In this document: positions 17,487 to 25,673 of the stretch, piece by piece
Layout of the letters: the number at the start of each line of letters is the position of its first letter
How positions within the stretch are numbered: the stretch's first letter is position 1
Assembly (NCBI RefSeq): GCF_018139695.1
Contig: NZ_JAGSOG010000045.1
Span: forward strand, 1-41,784
Source: Actinospica durhamensis
Lineage (GTDB): Bacteria > Actinomycetota > Actinomycetes > Streptomycetales > Catenulisporaceae
Direction: 5' to 3'
DNA: 41,784 nucleotides
The notes under the pieces: model-generated
What the model was told of the DNA's origin: nothing
The model's input: only the letters and a program-made list of their open reading frames with translations
The model's database searches: none
Position numbers and translations under genes: made by a program

Positions 17487-18439
17487 CGGCCGCGCCGGGT
17501 GTCGGCGGAGCCGTCGGACGAGGCGGCGGGCGCGGCGGCGCGGGCGCTCGAGCGCGGGGCGAACGGCCGGGGCGCGAGCGCGCGGGCCGCGACCGCCAGC
17601 TTGGTCGAGGTCGGCACGGACATCCGGGCCCCGAAGGTGGCCTGCGGGTCCGCCGCGATCTGCCCGAGCAGCGCGTGGTAGATGCCGGAGAGCGCGCCGC
17701 AGCACCCGCGCGAGCGCCAGTCCAGCAGCGGCAGCAGGTCGAGGCCCTCGGCGTAGAGCGCCTGCGCCCGCGCCGCCTCGAACCGCAGCGCCGCGGCCAG
17801 CCGCCCGTCCTGCGGGTCGAGCGTCCCGTCCTCGCGCAGCACGAGCTCGCACCCGTGGGCGTCGAGCGTCTCCTGCGGCAGGTAGACGCGCCCTCCCTGC
17901 AGGTCCTCGCGCACGTCGCGCAGGATGTTCGTCAACTGCAACGCGAGGCCGAGCCGGTCGGCGAGTTCCTCGGTGGGCTTGGGATCGGTGTGCAGCGCCG
18001 GCGGATTGAACACCGCGAGCGAGAGCCGCCCGATGGACCCGGCCACGTTGCGGCAGTAGAGCGAGAGCTCGTCCCAGGTCTGGTAGCGGGTGCCGACCTG
18101 GTCCATCTCGCACCCGTCGACGAGTTCGCCGAAGCACCCCAGGTCCAGCGGATAGCGCCGCGCCGTGTCGGCCAGCGCGACCAGGACCGGATCCTCCGGG
18201 AAACGTTCGGGATTCTCCGCCTGGCGCCGGGTCTCGGCCAACCCCGCCAGCTTCTGATCCATCGGCAGGTCTCCGTCGCCGATGTCGTCCACCCTTCGGG
18301 CGAACGCGTAGATCGCCGAGAGTGCGCGCCGTTTGGGTCCGGGCAGGAGCCTGATGCCGTAGGAGAAGTTCTTCGCCTGACTCCCGACGATCTGCTCGCA
18401 CAAGGCGTAGGCGGCTGCAAGCTCTGTACTGCTGGTCAC
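17483..18439 (-). CDS. hpnD: Squalene/phytoene synthase-type HpnD
   Basis: This encodes 318 residues from a GTG at 18439. HpnD condenses two farnesyl diphosphates to presqualene diphosphate. The two prenyl-diphosphate/Mg-binding motifs are visible as RVDDIGDGD near residue 50 and NILRDVREDLQGGRVYLPQE near 170. The C-terminal 45 residues are Ala/Arg/Ser-rich and unlike the family core, probably disordered. It is translationally coupled to hpnE by a 4-bp overlap. Upstream it is separated from hpnC by an opposite-strand gene, so hpnD-hpnH must be transcribed from a promoter in 18440-18592 or by read-through. Confidence 0.93.
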   Translation of the reverse strand: MTSSTELAAAYALCEQIVGSQAKNFSYGIRLLPGPKRRALSAIYAFARRVDDIGDGDLPMDQKLAGLAETRRQAENPERFPEDPVLVALADTARRYPLDLGCFGELVDGCEMDQVGTRYQTWDELSLYCRNVAGSIGRLSLAVFNPPALHTDPKPTEELADRLGLALQLTNILRDVREDLQGGRVYLPQETLDAHGCELVLREDGTLDPQDGRLAAALRFEAARAQALYAEGLDLLPLLDWRSRGCCGALSGIYHALLGQIAADPQATFGARMSVPTSTKLAVAARALAPRPFAPRSSARAAAPAASSDGSADTRRGR

Positions 18440-18592
18440 CCGGGCATCCTACGCCGTGTGTCCCCGGCGTACGGCGCGTCCAGCACGCCGGATCGGCCGA
18501 TTACGCCAGTTGACCGCCGAACGGTCGTTCGAAGTCGGGGCGCCGGTGGAACTCGCGTGACGCGGTGCCCGGCGGTGCGCGATCCTGCCGCG

Positions 18593-19240
18593 GTGAGCAC
18601 TCTGCGCCCCGTCGCCGCACTCGACTCCGGCGATCCCGTCCCCTGGTGGCCGGTCCCGTCCGACGCCCCGTTCCGGGTGCTCGTCCTGGACGGCCGGACG
18701 CCTCCGCTCGAGATCGGGGCCCTCGTGGGGCAGCTGGCGCGAGCTTGCCGGCCGGAGAGCGCGCCCGAGGATGACGCGCGAGTCTCGGCCGCTCAGGCCG
18801 TGGGGTGGATCCTGGCCGCGGGCGAGGAGTGGCCGATGGTCCCGGGCGGTCTGCGGGTCGAGGACGGGGCGGGCGTCCGCATCGATCCGGGCTGCTGCGC
18901 CGACCTCGACGACTGGCGGGAGCGGACCGGATTCCGCGACCGCAGCCCGGCCTGGTGGCTCGGCCACGACCCCGACCCGTGGGTGGAGTACCGCGAAACC
19001 GGCCTGCGGGTGCATCCCCGCGGCGGCCTCGAAGCCCCCGGCGCGAGTGAGCCGGCCTCGTCCGGATTCGTCGAGTTCTCCTACGGCGAAATGCCCGGGG
19101 CCCTGGAATCCGTGCGGCGCGACCTGCTCGCCTTCCTCGACGCGCTCGGCGACTGGGCCCGAGGGGTCGTACCGGACCAGGCCGCCGCGCTGGCGGCGGC
19201 CCTGGACCAGCGGATCGGGATCGGCCCGCCGCTCGCGTGA
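18593..19240 (+). CDS. Hypothetical protein inside the hopanoid locus
   Basis: This encodes 215 residues from a GTG at 18593; no clear Shine-Dalgarno is seen. It runs opposite to all surrounding hop genes. The protein is acidic and rich in Trp and Pro. Notable blocks are FRVLVLDGRTPPLEIGALV, AAQAVGWILAAGEEWPMVPGG, IDPGCCADLDDWRE, PAWWLGHDPDPWVEYRETG and a C-terminal helix (LAFLDALGDWARGVV). There is no signal or membrane segment. I believe actinobacterial genomes hold similar uncharacterised proteins with the GCC..L.DWR and W.GHDP.PWVE signatures, but no function is known. Position gives no support for a role in hopanoid synthesis; it looks like an insertion. Confidence 0.75.
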   Translation: MSTLRPVAALDSGDPVPWWPVPSDAPFRVLVLDGRTPPLEIGALVGQLARACRPESAPEDDARVSAAQAVGWILAAGEEWPMVPGGLRVEDGAGVRIDPGCCADLDDWRERTGFRDRSPAWWLGHDPDPWVEYRETGLRVHPRGGLEAPGASEPASSGFVEFSYGEMPGALESVRRDLLAFLDALGDWARGVVPDQAAALAAALDQRIGIGPPLA

Positions 19241-19289
19241 GCGCCGGGCCGATCCGCGGCCGTCTGCTGCCAGTCGGGCGGCCCGGCGC
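19241..19289. terminator. Bidirectional stem-loop between convergent genes
   Basis: A perfect 10-bp repeat (19241-19250 with 19280-19289, 29-base loop) exactly fills the space between the stop of the plus-strand unknown gene (19240) and the stop of hpnC (19290). Its position suggests a shared terminator. There is no U-tract. Confidence 0.5.
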
Positions 19290-20231
19290 CTACCGCTTGC
19301 GCCCGGCCAGCACGCCCAGGGCCGCGCGGACCACGCCCTGCTTGGTCGTCTCCGGCGCGCCGGCCAGCACGTCGTAGTCGATCTTGCGCAGGGCGCTGAG
19401 CGCGGCGCGGCCGCCGGCGACGTAGCCGATGACGGCGGGCCTGGCCCAGCCGCGCAGCCGGCGGGTGAGCGGGACGCCCTTGCTCAGCATCACCGCGGCC
19501 CGGCCGGCCTCCCAGCGCAGCAGGGCCTTGAGATCCTCGTCGGAGTGCGGGAAGTCGAGCTCGTCCTCGCGCACGCCGAACGCGGTCAGGTCCTCGCGCG
19601 GCAGGTAGACCCGGCCGTTGCCGCGGTCCTCGGCCACGTCCTGGATGTGCTCGACGATCTGCAGCCCGGTGCACACCGCGTCCGAGTCGGCCACGTTCTG
19701 CGGCGTGGCCTGCCCGGCCAGGTGCAGCACCACCCGGCCCACCGGGTTGGCCGAAAGGCGGCAGTAGGAGACCAGCTCGGCGAACGTCGCGTAACTCGTC
19801 TTGTACTGGTCCATCAGGTTCGCCGCGACCAGGTCGTGGAACGGCTCGATCGGCACCCGGCCGTCCGCGGTGATGCGGGCGAGACCGCGCACCGGGTCCA
19901 GCTTCGGCGTTCCGCCCGAGGCCAGCCGGCCGAGGTCGGCGTCGACCTCGCCCAGCGCGGCCACCCGGTCGCCGGTGTACTCGTCGCCGATGTCGTCGAC
20001 GTAGCGCGCGAAGACGTAGAACACCGCCAGGTCCTCGCGCACCGCCTTGGGCAGCATCTTCAGGGCGACCGGGAAGTTCTCGGCCGAAGCCTGCTCGGCC
20101 GCCTTCGCGGCGAAATAGGCAGGATCGTCGGTGCGCGCGGGCGCCGGCTTCGGCTGGGCCGGTTCTATCGTCACTTCGTCCTCTTCGTCGAGGTGGACGT
20201 GATTACGCACGGGCACGGAGGACGTGCTCAC
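19290..20231 (-). CDS. hpnC: Squalene/phytoene synthase-type HpnC
   Basis: This encodes 313 residues from a GTG at 20231 that overlaps the hpnO stop (GTGA). A second GTG at 20174, behind an AGAGGA Shine-Dalgarno, would give 294 residues and is a real alternative. HpnC converts presqualene diphosphate to hydroxysqualene. Motifs are YVDDIGDEYTGD near residue 80 and HIQDVAEDRGNGRVYLPRED near 210. The N-terminal 35 residues (to PAYFAAKAAEQ) are extra. The transcript hpnO-hpnC ends at the stem-loop at 19241-19289, leaving hpnD-E-... as a second unit. Confidence 0.93.
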   Translation of the reverse strand: MSTSSVPVRNHVHLDEEDEVTIEPAQPKPAPARTDDPAYFAAKAAEQASAENFPVALKMLPKAVREDLAVFYVFARYVDDIGDEYTGDRVAALGEVDADLGRLASGGTPKLDPVRGLARITADGRVPIEPFHDLVAANLMDQYKTSYATFAELVSYCRLSANPVGRVVLHLAGQATPQNVADSDAVCTGLQIVEHIQDVAEDRGNGRVYLPREDLTAFGVREDELDFPHSDEDLKALLRWEAGRAAVMLSKGVPLTRRLRGWARPAVIGYVAGGRAALSALRKIDYDVLAGAPETTKQGVVRAALGVLAGRKR

Positions 20232-21610
20232 CCCCGCCGCACCGCCTGCGTCACCAGCGTGCGCCCGAAGTCCCACATGAGGCCGGTGCCCTTGTGGGCG
20301 TCGCGCATCACGTCGTCGAAGGCGGCGAGGAAACGTTCCACCTCCACCTCCCCGATCGTCAAGGGCGGCAGCAGTTTGATCACATCGATGTGGTCGCCGG
20401 AGACCTGGGTCAGGATGCGGTGGCGCTGGAACAGCGGGACCACCACCATCTGCGCGAACAGGCCCTTGCGCGCCGCCTGCAGGGTGTTCCACCCGGCCTT
20501 GAGCTTGAGCGAGCGCGGCTTGCCGAATTCGAACCCGATCATCAGGCCTCGGCCGCGCACCTCGGCGAGCATCTCGTAGCGCTCGAGCCGCTCGGCCAGC
20601 TGCTCGCGCAGCAGCGTGCCGATCCGCTCGGCGTTCTCCACCAGCTTCTCGTCCTCCATGACCTGGAGGGTGGCCAGGCCGGCCGCCATCGCCATGGCGT
20701 TGGAGCCGAAGGTGGAGTCGTGCACCAGCACCCGGTCCATCGAGGAGTAGACCTTCTCGAAGATCCAGTCCTTCGCCAGGGTCGCGCCGACCGGCACGAA
20801 ACCGCCGGACAGGGCCTTGGCCACGGTGACGATGTCCGGCTGCACGTCGTCGTACTCGTACGCGAAGAAGCGCCCGGTGCGCCCGACGCCGGTCTGCACC
20901 TCGTCGCAGATCAGCAGCGCGCCGTGGTCCTTGAGCAGGTCGTGCGCGGCCCGCAGGAACCCGGCCGGGGGCTGGTGCACGCCCTTGCCCTGGATCGGCT
21001 CGATCAGCAGCGCCGCCACGCCGCCCCGGCGCAGCTCGGCCTCGAGCGCGTCCAGGTCGCCGAGCGGGATGCGGGTGTCCGGCAGCAGCGGCTCGAACCC
21101 GTCGCGGAACTCCGCCGCGCCGTTGACCGAGAGCGAGCCGGTGGTCAGGCCGTGGAACGCGTGGTCGCAGTACAGGATGCGCGGACGGCCGGTGGCGTAG
21201 CGGGCGAACTTGATCGCCGCCTCCACCGCCTCGGTGCCGCTGTTGCCGAAGTAGACCCGGTCCAGGTGCGGCGCGCGCGCCAGCAGCTTCTCCGCGAGCA
21301 GGCCGGCCAGCAGCGGCGAGTCGAACTGGACCATGTCGGCGAGGTCCGCGTCGAGCACCTGGTGCAGCGCGGAGCGCACCACCGGGTGGTTGTGTCCGAC
21401 CCCGTGCACGCCGAAGCCGGCCAGGAAGTCCAGGTAGTCGTTGCCCTCGGCGTCATACAGATAGGCGCCCTCGGCCCGGGTGTACGTGCGGTCGAACCCG
21501 ATCGCGTGCAGCATCCGGGGCAGCTGCGGGTTGAGCATTCGCCCCTGCAGTCTGTGGCCCTCCCCGGCCCGCTCGCCGAGCAGCCGTCCGAGGTCGAAGC
21601 CCGTGTCCAT
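20228..21610 (-). CDS. hpnO: Class III PLP aminotransferase HpnO-type
   Basis: This encodes 460 residues from the ATG at 21610 (AGAAGG upstream). It is a class III (ornithine/acetylornithine-like) aminotransferase: FGNSGTEAVEAAIK (phosphate binding), LLIEPIQGKGV, ICDEVQTGVGRTG (cofactor Asp) and TVAKALSGGFVPVG with the PLP lysine, then DSTFGSNAMAMAAG. Members in hop loci, such as the one in the S. coelicolor cluster, are assigned as HpnO, which aminates the hopanoid side chain to aminobacteriohopanetriol; that role is inferred here from context. It is first in the locus and couples to hpnC by a 4-bp overlap. Confidence 0.85.
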   Translation of the reverse strand: MDTGFDLGRLLGERAGEGHRLQGRMLNPQLPRMLHAIGFDRTYTRAEGAYLYDAEGNDYLDFLAGFGVHGVGHNHPVVRSALHQVLDADLADMVQFDSPLLAGLLAEKLLARAPHLDRVYFGNSGTEAVEAAIKFARYATGRPRILYCDHAFHGLTTGSLSVNGAAEFRDGFEPLLPDTRIPLGDLDALEAELRRGGVAALLIEPIQGKGVHQPPAGFLRAAHDLLKDHGALLICDEVQTGVGRTGRFFAYEYDDVQPDIVTVAKALSGGFVPVGATLAKDWIFEKVYSSMDRVLVHDSTFGSNAMAMAAGLATLQVMEDEKLVENAERIGTLLREQLAERLERYEMLAEVRGRGLMIGFEFGKPRSLKLKAGWNTLQAARKGLFAQMVVVPLFQRHRILTQVSGDHIDVIKLLPPLTIGEVEVERFLAAFDDVMRDAHKGTGLMWDFGRTLVTQAVRRG

Positions 21611-21731
21611 ATATGCCGACCCTTCTCGCGCCTGTTACATCTGTGCGCCCCCTACCCATACGGGGCCCGACGTAGACGGTCACGTTTGGATATACCTCCT
21701 CGCGCCCGGTCTGAGCAGATGGTAGCTATAC

Positions 21732-21780
21732 GTGCGACGCGCCGGGGTGCCTTCGCGCTCTGAGCCCCGGCGCGTCGCAC
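21732..21780. promoter_or_regulatory. 16-bp perfect inverted repeat between divergent hpnO and the HtrA gene
   Basis: GTGCGACGCGCCGGGG (21732-21747) pairs perfectly with 21765-21780 across a 17-base loop. It sits midway in the 262-bp divergent promoter region, upstream of both genes, so it is not a terminator of either. It could be an operator for a large dimeric regulator or a 5' leader hairpin. Its role is unknown. Confidence 0.45.
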
Positions 21781-21872
21781 ACCCGCGTCGCCAAGCGGTC
21801 CTCGGCCAACTCTTAGCCCCCTCCATGAGCAGGTCTCAGCGGCCTCTCAAGTTGCCCGGGGATGGTCGGACC

Positions 21873-23090
21873 ATGACCGAGACGCCGCAGCACCCCGCCA
21901 CGCCGAACCCGCAGCAGCCGCAGCAGCCTCACCCGCAGCACGCGCAGGCGCCGCAGCAGCCGCAGCCTCAGCAGCAGCCGCCGCACTACCCCGCCGGAGC
22001 CTGGGCCCAGCCCGTCCCGCACGCCGGCGCGGCCTTCGAGAAGCCCGTGGTCACGGCCGACACCGGCGAGTACGCCTGGGCCGCCAACCCGGACGGCACC
22101 TGGGGCGGCGACGGGAGCCAGCTGCCCCCGGCCCCGCCGGAGCACGCGGCGGGCGGCGGCAAGCCCAAGCGCGGTCCGATCAAGCTCGGCATCGGCCTGG
22201 TCGCCGCGATCGCGATCCTGGCGGCGGGCGTCGGCGGCGTCTCCGGCGCGGTGTTCGACCACAGCCAGAACAGCTCCTCCTCGGTGAGCGTGGTGACCGG
22301 CTCCAACAGCTCAGACACCACGACCACGGTGGGCGCGGTGGCCAAGACCGTGCTGCCGAGTGTGGTGAAGATCACCGAGACCACCAACAGCGCCGAGGGC
22401 ATCGGCTCCGGCATCGTGGTCTCCAGCGGCGGCCTGATCGTGACCAACAACCACGTCGTCGCCGACTACGTCTCCGAGGGCGGCACGCTCAAGGTGACCT
22501 CGTACGACGGCAAGACCTACGACGCCAAGGTGGTCGGCTACATCGCCGCCGACGACATCGCCGTGATCCAGGTCGAGAACGGCCCGACCTGGAAGGCCGC
22601 GACCTTCGCCGACTCCAGCCAGGTCCAGGTCGGCGACCAGACCGTCGCCATCGGCTCCCCGGACGACCTGCAGAACACCGTGACCAGCGGCATCGTCTCC
22701 GCGCTCAACCGCACCGTGTCGGTGACCGAGTCCACCACCGAGGGCCAGGGCTTCAGCGGCAACGGCGGCTTCCCCGGCTTCAACTGGGGCCAGGACACCT
22801 CGACCACGGTGACCTACTCCGCGATCCAGACCGACGCCTCGATCAACCCGGGCAACTCCGGCGGCCCGCTGCTCAACTCGGCCGGCGAGGTGATCGGCAT
22901 GAACTCCTCGATCTACTCCTCCTCCTCGAGCTCCTCGTCCGACTCCTCCTCCGGCTCGGTCGGCCTCGGCTTCGCCATCCCGTCCGACAAGGTGGTCCAG
23001 GACGTCAAGAAGATCGAGGCGGGCCAGGGCGACTCCAGCTCGACCAGCAGCTCGAACAGCAACTCGAACAGCTACTCCGGGACCTCCTGA
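21873..23090 (+). CDS. Membrane-anchored HtrA/DegP-type serine protease without PDZ domain
   Basis: This encodes 405 residues from the ATG at 21873; the frame is open further upstream but the sequence there is not protein-like. The cytosolic N terminus (about 100 residues) is Pro/Gln/His-rich. One membrane segment follows at about 107-127 (LGIGLVAAIAILAAGVGGVSG). The extracellular trypsin-like domain has H194 (NNHVV), D228 (DDIAVI) and S329 (GNSGGPL). The family normally has one or more PDZ domains after the protease; here only a Ser/Asn/Asp-rich tail of about 40 residues remains. It probably acts in envelope protein quality control. It is divergent from hpnO. Confidence 0.9.
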   Translation: MTETPQHPATPNPQQPQQPHPQHAQAPQQPQPQQQPPHYPAGAWAQPVPHAGAAFEKPVVTADTGEYAWAANPDGTWGGDGSQLPPAPPEHAAGGGKPKRGPIKLGIGLVAAIAILAAGVGGVSGAVFDHSQNSSSSVSVVTGSNSSDTTTTVGAVAKTVLPSVVKITETTNSAEGIGSGIVVSSGGLIVTNNHVVADYVSEGGTLKVTSYDGKTYDAKVVGYIAADDIAVIQVENGPTWKAATFADSSQVQVGDQTVAIGSPDDLQNTVTSGIVSALNRTVSVTESTTEGQGFSGNGGFPGFNWGQDTSTTVTYSAIQTDASINPGNSGGPLLNSAGEVIGMNSSIYSSSSSSSSDSSSGSVGLGFAIPSDKVVQDVKKIEAGQGDSSSTSSSNSNSNSYSGTS

Positions 23091-23170
23091 TCCGCGGACG
23101 GGCGGGGGCCCGCGGATTCGCGATACCTTGAGGGCGCGTGCCCGGGAGACCCCCGGCTCGCGCCCTCGAG
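23090..23170 (+). terminator. Double stem-loop after the HtrA-type gene
   Basis: An 8-bp hairpin (23090-23097 with 23110-23117) starts on the last base of the stop codon. A longer one follows: 23127-23138 pairs with 23159-23170 over 12 bp with one G-U, with further pairing inside its loop. Neither has a U-tract. Together they should end transcription before the acyl-CoA dehydrogenase gene. Confidence 0.6.
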
Positions 23171-23216
23171 TCCGTTCCCGCCCACGACCTGGGCGGCCCG
23201 TCACGTCGGAGTGACC

Positions 23217-24368
23217 ATGGATGCCGCACGCCGCGCCCTGCTGCCCACCGAAGAGGCCGAGGCGCTGCTCGAACTGACCGGTGAACTCGGTGCCAGGGAA
23301 CTCGCCCCGCGCGCCGCGGCGGCCGAGGCCGCCGGCGAGTTCCCGCGCGACGCCTTCCGCCTGCTCGGCCGCTCCGGACTGCTCGGGCTGCCCTACGCGG
23401 AGAAGTACGGCGGCGCGCAGCAGCCGTACGAGGTCTACCTGCAGGTCGTCGAGGAGCTCGCCCGCAACTGGCTGGCCGTGGGCCTCGGCGTCTCCGTGCA
23501 CACCCTCTCCTGCCACGCGCTGGCCGAGTTCGGCACCGAGGAGCAGCGCGCCCGCTGGCTGCCGGACATGATCGGCGGCGAACTGCTCGGCGCGTACTGC
23601 CTGTCCGAGCCGGGCCACGGCTCCGACGCGGGCAACCTGATCACCAGGGCGCAGCCGGTGGACGGCGGCTACCGCATCGACGGCACGAAGGCCTGGATCA
23701 CCCACGGCGGCGAGGCGGACTTCTATACCGTGCTCGCGCGCACCGGCGAGGAGGGCCCCAAGGGGATCAGCGCGTTCCTGGTGCAGGCCGGCGCCGAGGG
23801 CCTGAGCGCGGCCAATCCGGAGCACAAGATGGGCATGCGCGCCTCCACCACCGCGCAGATGCGGTTCGAGGGCGTCGTGGTGCCCTCGGAGCGGCTGATC
23901 GGCGAGCCGGGCCAGGGCTTCGAGGTCGCGATGCGGGCGCTGGACTGCGGCCGCCTGGGCATAGCCGCGTGCGCGGTCGGGCTGGCGCAGGCCGCCCTCG
24001 ACGCGGCCACCGCGTACGCGAAGGACCGGATCCAGTTCGGCAAGCCCATCATCGAACACGACGGCGTCGGGTTCCTGCTGGCCGACATGGCCACCCGCAC
24101 CGAGGTGGGACGGGCCGCCTACCTGGTCGCGGCCCGGCTGCGGGACAAGGGCCTGCCGTTCGCCCGGCAGGCCGCGATCGCCAAGCTGCACTGCACCGAC
24201 GCGGCGATGCAGACCACGATCGACGCGGTGCAGGTGCTCGGCGGCGCCGGCTACACCACCGACTTCCCGGTGGAGCGGTTCCTGCGCGAGGCCAAGGTGC
24301 TGCAGATCGTGGAGGGCACCAACCAGATCCAGCGGATGGTCATCGCGCGCTCCCTTGCGCGCGGGTGA
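23217..24368 (+). CDS. Acyl-CoA dehydrogenase
   Basis: This encodes 383 residues from the ATG at 23217 with GGAG six bases upstream (a GTG two codons earlier is possible). It oxidises an acyl-CoA to the 2-enoyl-CoA, passing electrons to ETF. Family signatures are AYCLSEPGHGSDAG (FAD/substrate loop), KAWITHGGEADFYTV, DRIQFGKPI (FAD dimer contact), QVLGGAGYTTDFPVERFLRE and the catalytic glutamate in QIVEGTNQIQR near residue 370. Length and layout fit short/branched-chain enzymes. It has no beta-oxidation neighbour, so substrate is open. A 17-bp palindrome lies downstream, before the next gene. Confidence 0.93.
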   Translation: MDAARRALLPTEEAEALLELTGELGARELAPRAAAAEAAGEFPRDAFRLLGRSGLLGLPYAEKYGGAQQPYEVYLQVVEELARNWLAVGLGVSVHTLSCHALAEFGTEEQRARWLPDMIGGELLGAYCLSEPGHGSDAGNLITRAQPVDGGYRIDGTKAWITHGGEADFYTVLARTGEEGPKGISAFLVQAGAEGLSAANPEHKMGMRASTTAQMRFEGVVVPSERLIGEPGQGFEVAMRALDCGRLGIAACAVGLAQAALDAATAYAKDRIQFGKPIIEHDGVGFLLADMATRTEVGRAAYLVAARLRDKGLPFARQAAIAKLHCTDAAMQTTIDAVQVLGGAGYTTDFPVERFLREAKVLQIVEGTNQIQRMVIARSLARG

Positions 24369-24479
24369 CCCGAGACGGATCCGAAGCAGAGGCAAAGGCT
24401 GACGAATCGTCAACCGCGATACCCTCGCACCCCTCTGAGACCCTTATCACGGCGCTAGGCGCGGCTCAGGCCGGGTATG

Positions 24480-24496
24480 TTACTGCCAGTCAGTAA
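24480..24496. promoter_or_regulatory. 17-bp palindrome upstream of the DUF475 gene
   Basis: TTACTG-n5-CAGTAA is a perfect 6+5+6 palindrome, AT-richer than its surroundings, 37 bp before the DUF475 ATG. It has the look of a TetR- or GntR-type operator. No such regulator is encoded nearby, so the binding protein is unknown. Confidence 0.4.
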
Positions 24497-24532
24497 TCGG
24501 CCAAGGCCTTGAGCACACCTTAGGCGGCGCAG

Positions 24533-25666
24533 ATGATACGAGGTGCGAGCGGTACGCGCGTGTTCGGCTTCGCCCACGCGGTGGCGGTGGCCGCCCTCGT
24601 CGGCGGCTACGTGGTGGGCGGCGCCCAGGGCCTGACCGTGGTGGCGCTGCTGGGTGTGCTCGAGGTCGCGGTATCCTTCGACAACGCGATCGTGAACGCG
24701 ACGATCCTGGCCCGGATGGACCGCTACTGGCAGCGGATGTTCATGACCGTCGGCGTGGTGATCGCGGCGATCGGCATGCGGCTGGTGCTGCCGCTGATCA
24801 TCGTGGCGATCGGGGCGCACCTGGTGCCCTGGCGCGCGGTGGACCTGGCCTACTCCGATCCCACCCGCTACCACGACCTGCTGCTCGCCGCCCAGCCCGG
24901 CATCGCCGCGTTCGGCGGGATCTTCCTGCTGATGATCGCGATCGCGTTCTTCCGCGAGGAGCGCGACGTGCACTGGTGGCCGCCGGTCGAGCGCAGGCTC
25001 CCCGCGCTGCTCGACCACCGCGGCGTCCCGCAGGTGGTGGCGCTGGCCTTCACCGCCGTCGCGGGCGTGACCGTGCCCGGCCAGATGCGCGGCAAGGTGG
25101 TGCTCGGCTGCCTGCTCGGCCTGGTCTGCCACCAGGCCATCAAGCTGCTCTCGGACCAGGTGGCCGAGCGCGCGGACGCCGACGGGGAGTCCCGGCCGCG
25201 CGCGACCGTCCAGGGCCACGGGGCGCTGCTGCTGTTCATCTACCTCGAACTGCTCGACGCGACGTTCTCGATGGACTCGGTCATGGGCGGCTTCTCCGTC
25301 ACCGTCAACATCGCCCTGATCACCCTCGGCCTGGCCATCGGCGCCGGATACATCAGGGCGCTGACGGTATACGTGGTGCGCCGCGGCACGCTCGAGCAGT
25401 ACCGCTACCTGGAGCACGGCGCGTACTACTCCATCGCGCTGCTCGCGGTGCTGCTGCTGTGGGAGGTCTGGCGCGACGTGCCGGACTGGATCACCGCCTG
25501 CACCGGCGCCTTCGTCATCACCGCCGCGTGGCTCACCTCCATCTGGGCCGCCAAGCGCCAGCAGCGGCGCGAGGCCGAGGCGGACCTTGACGCACCCGAG
25601 GCCGAGATCCAGAGCCTGCTCTCCCCGCCCGGCCAGCAGGCGTCGAAGGGCTCGAACGCGGCCTGA
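24533..25666 (+). CDS. DUF475 (TerC-like) integral membrane protein
   Basis: This encodes 377 residues from the ATG at 24533. About nine hydrophobic segments are visible. The conserved DUF475 blocks are LEVAVSFDNAIVNATIL in the first third and YLELLDATFSMDSVMGGF in the last third; each has an acidic/Asn-Ser core within a helix, as in TerC proteins. A cytosolic loop with FFREERDVHWWPPVERRLP lies between. TerC/DUF475 proteins are linked to metal-ion efflux or tellurite resistance, but the exact substrate is unsettled. No ter genes are nearby. The C-terminal 40 residues are hydrophilic. The gene ends 7 bp from the convergent recombinase-like gene. Confidence 0.88.
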   Translation: MIRGASGTRVFGFAHAVAVAALVGGYVVGGAQGLTVVALLGVLEVAVSFDNAIVNATILARMDRYWQRMFMTVGVVIAAIGMRLVLPLIIVAIGAHLVPWRAVDLAYSDPTRYHDLLLAAQPGIAAFGGIFLLMIAIAFFREERDVHWWPPVERRLPALLDHRGVPQVVALAFTAVAGVTVPGQMRGKVVLGCLLGLVCHQAIKLLSDQVAERADADGESRPRATVQGHGALLLFIYLELLDATFSMDSVMGGFSVTVNIALITLGLAIGAGYIRALTVYVVRRGTLEQYRYLEHGAYYSIALLAVLLLWEVWRDVPDWITACTGAFVITAAWLTSIWAAKRQQRREAEADLDAPEAEIQSLLSPPGQQASKGSNAA

Positions 25667-25673
25667 CCGCGCG

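Noticed and set aside
19290-20231. hpnC and hpnD as phytoene synthases of a carotenoid cluster
   Set aside because: Both contain the shared trans-prenyltransferase motifs, but the neighbours (shc, hpnE, hpnH, hpnG, hpnO) define a hopanoid locus, and there is no phytoene desaturase/lycopene cyclase pair.
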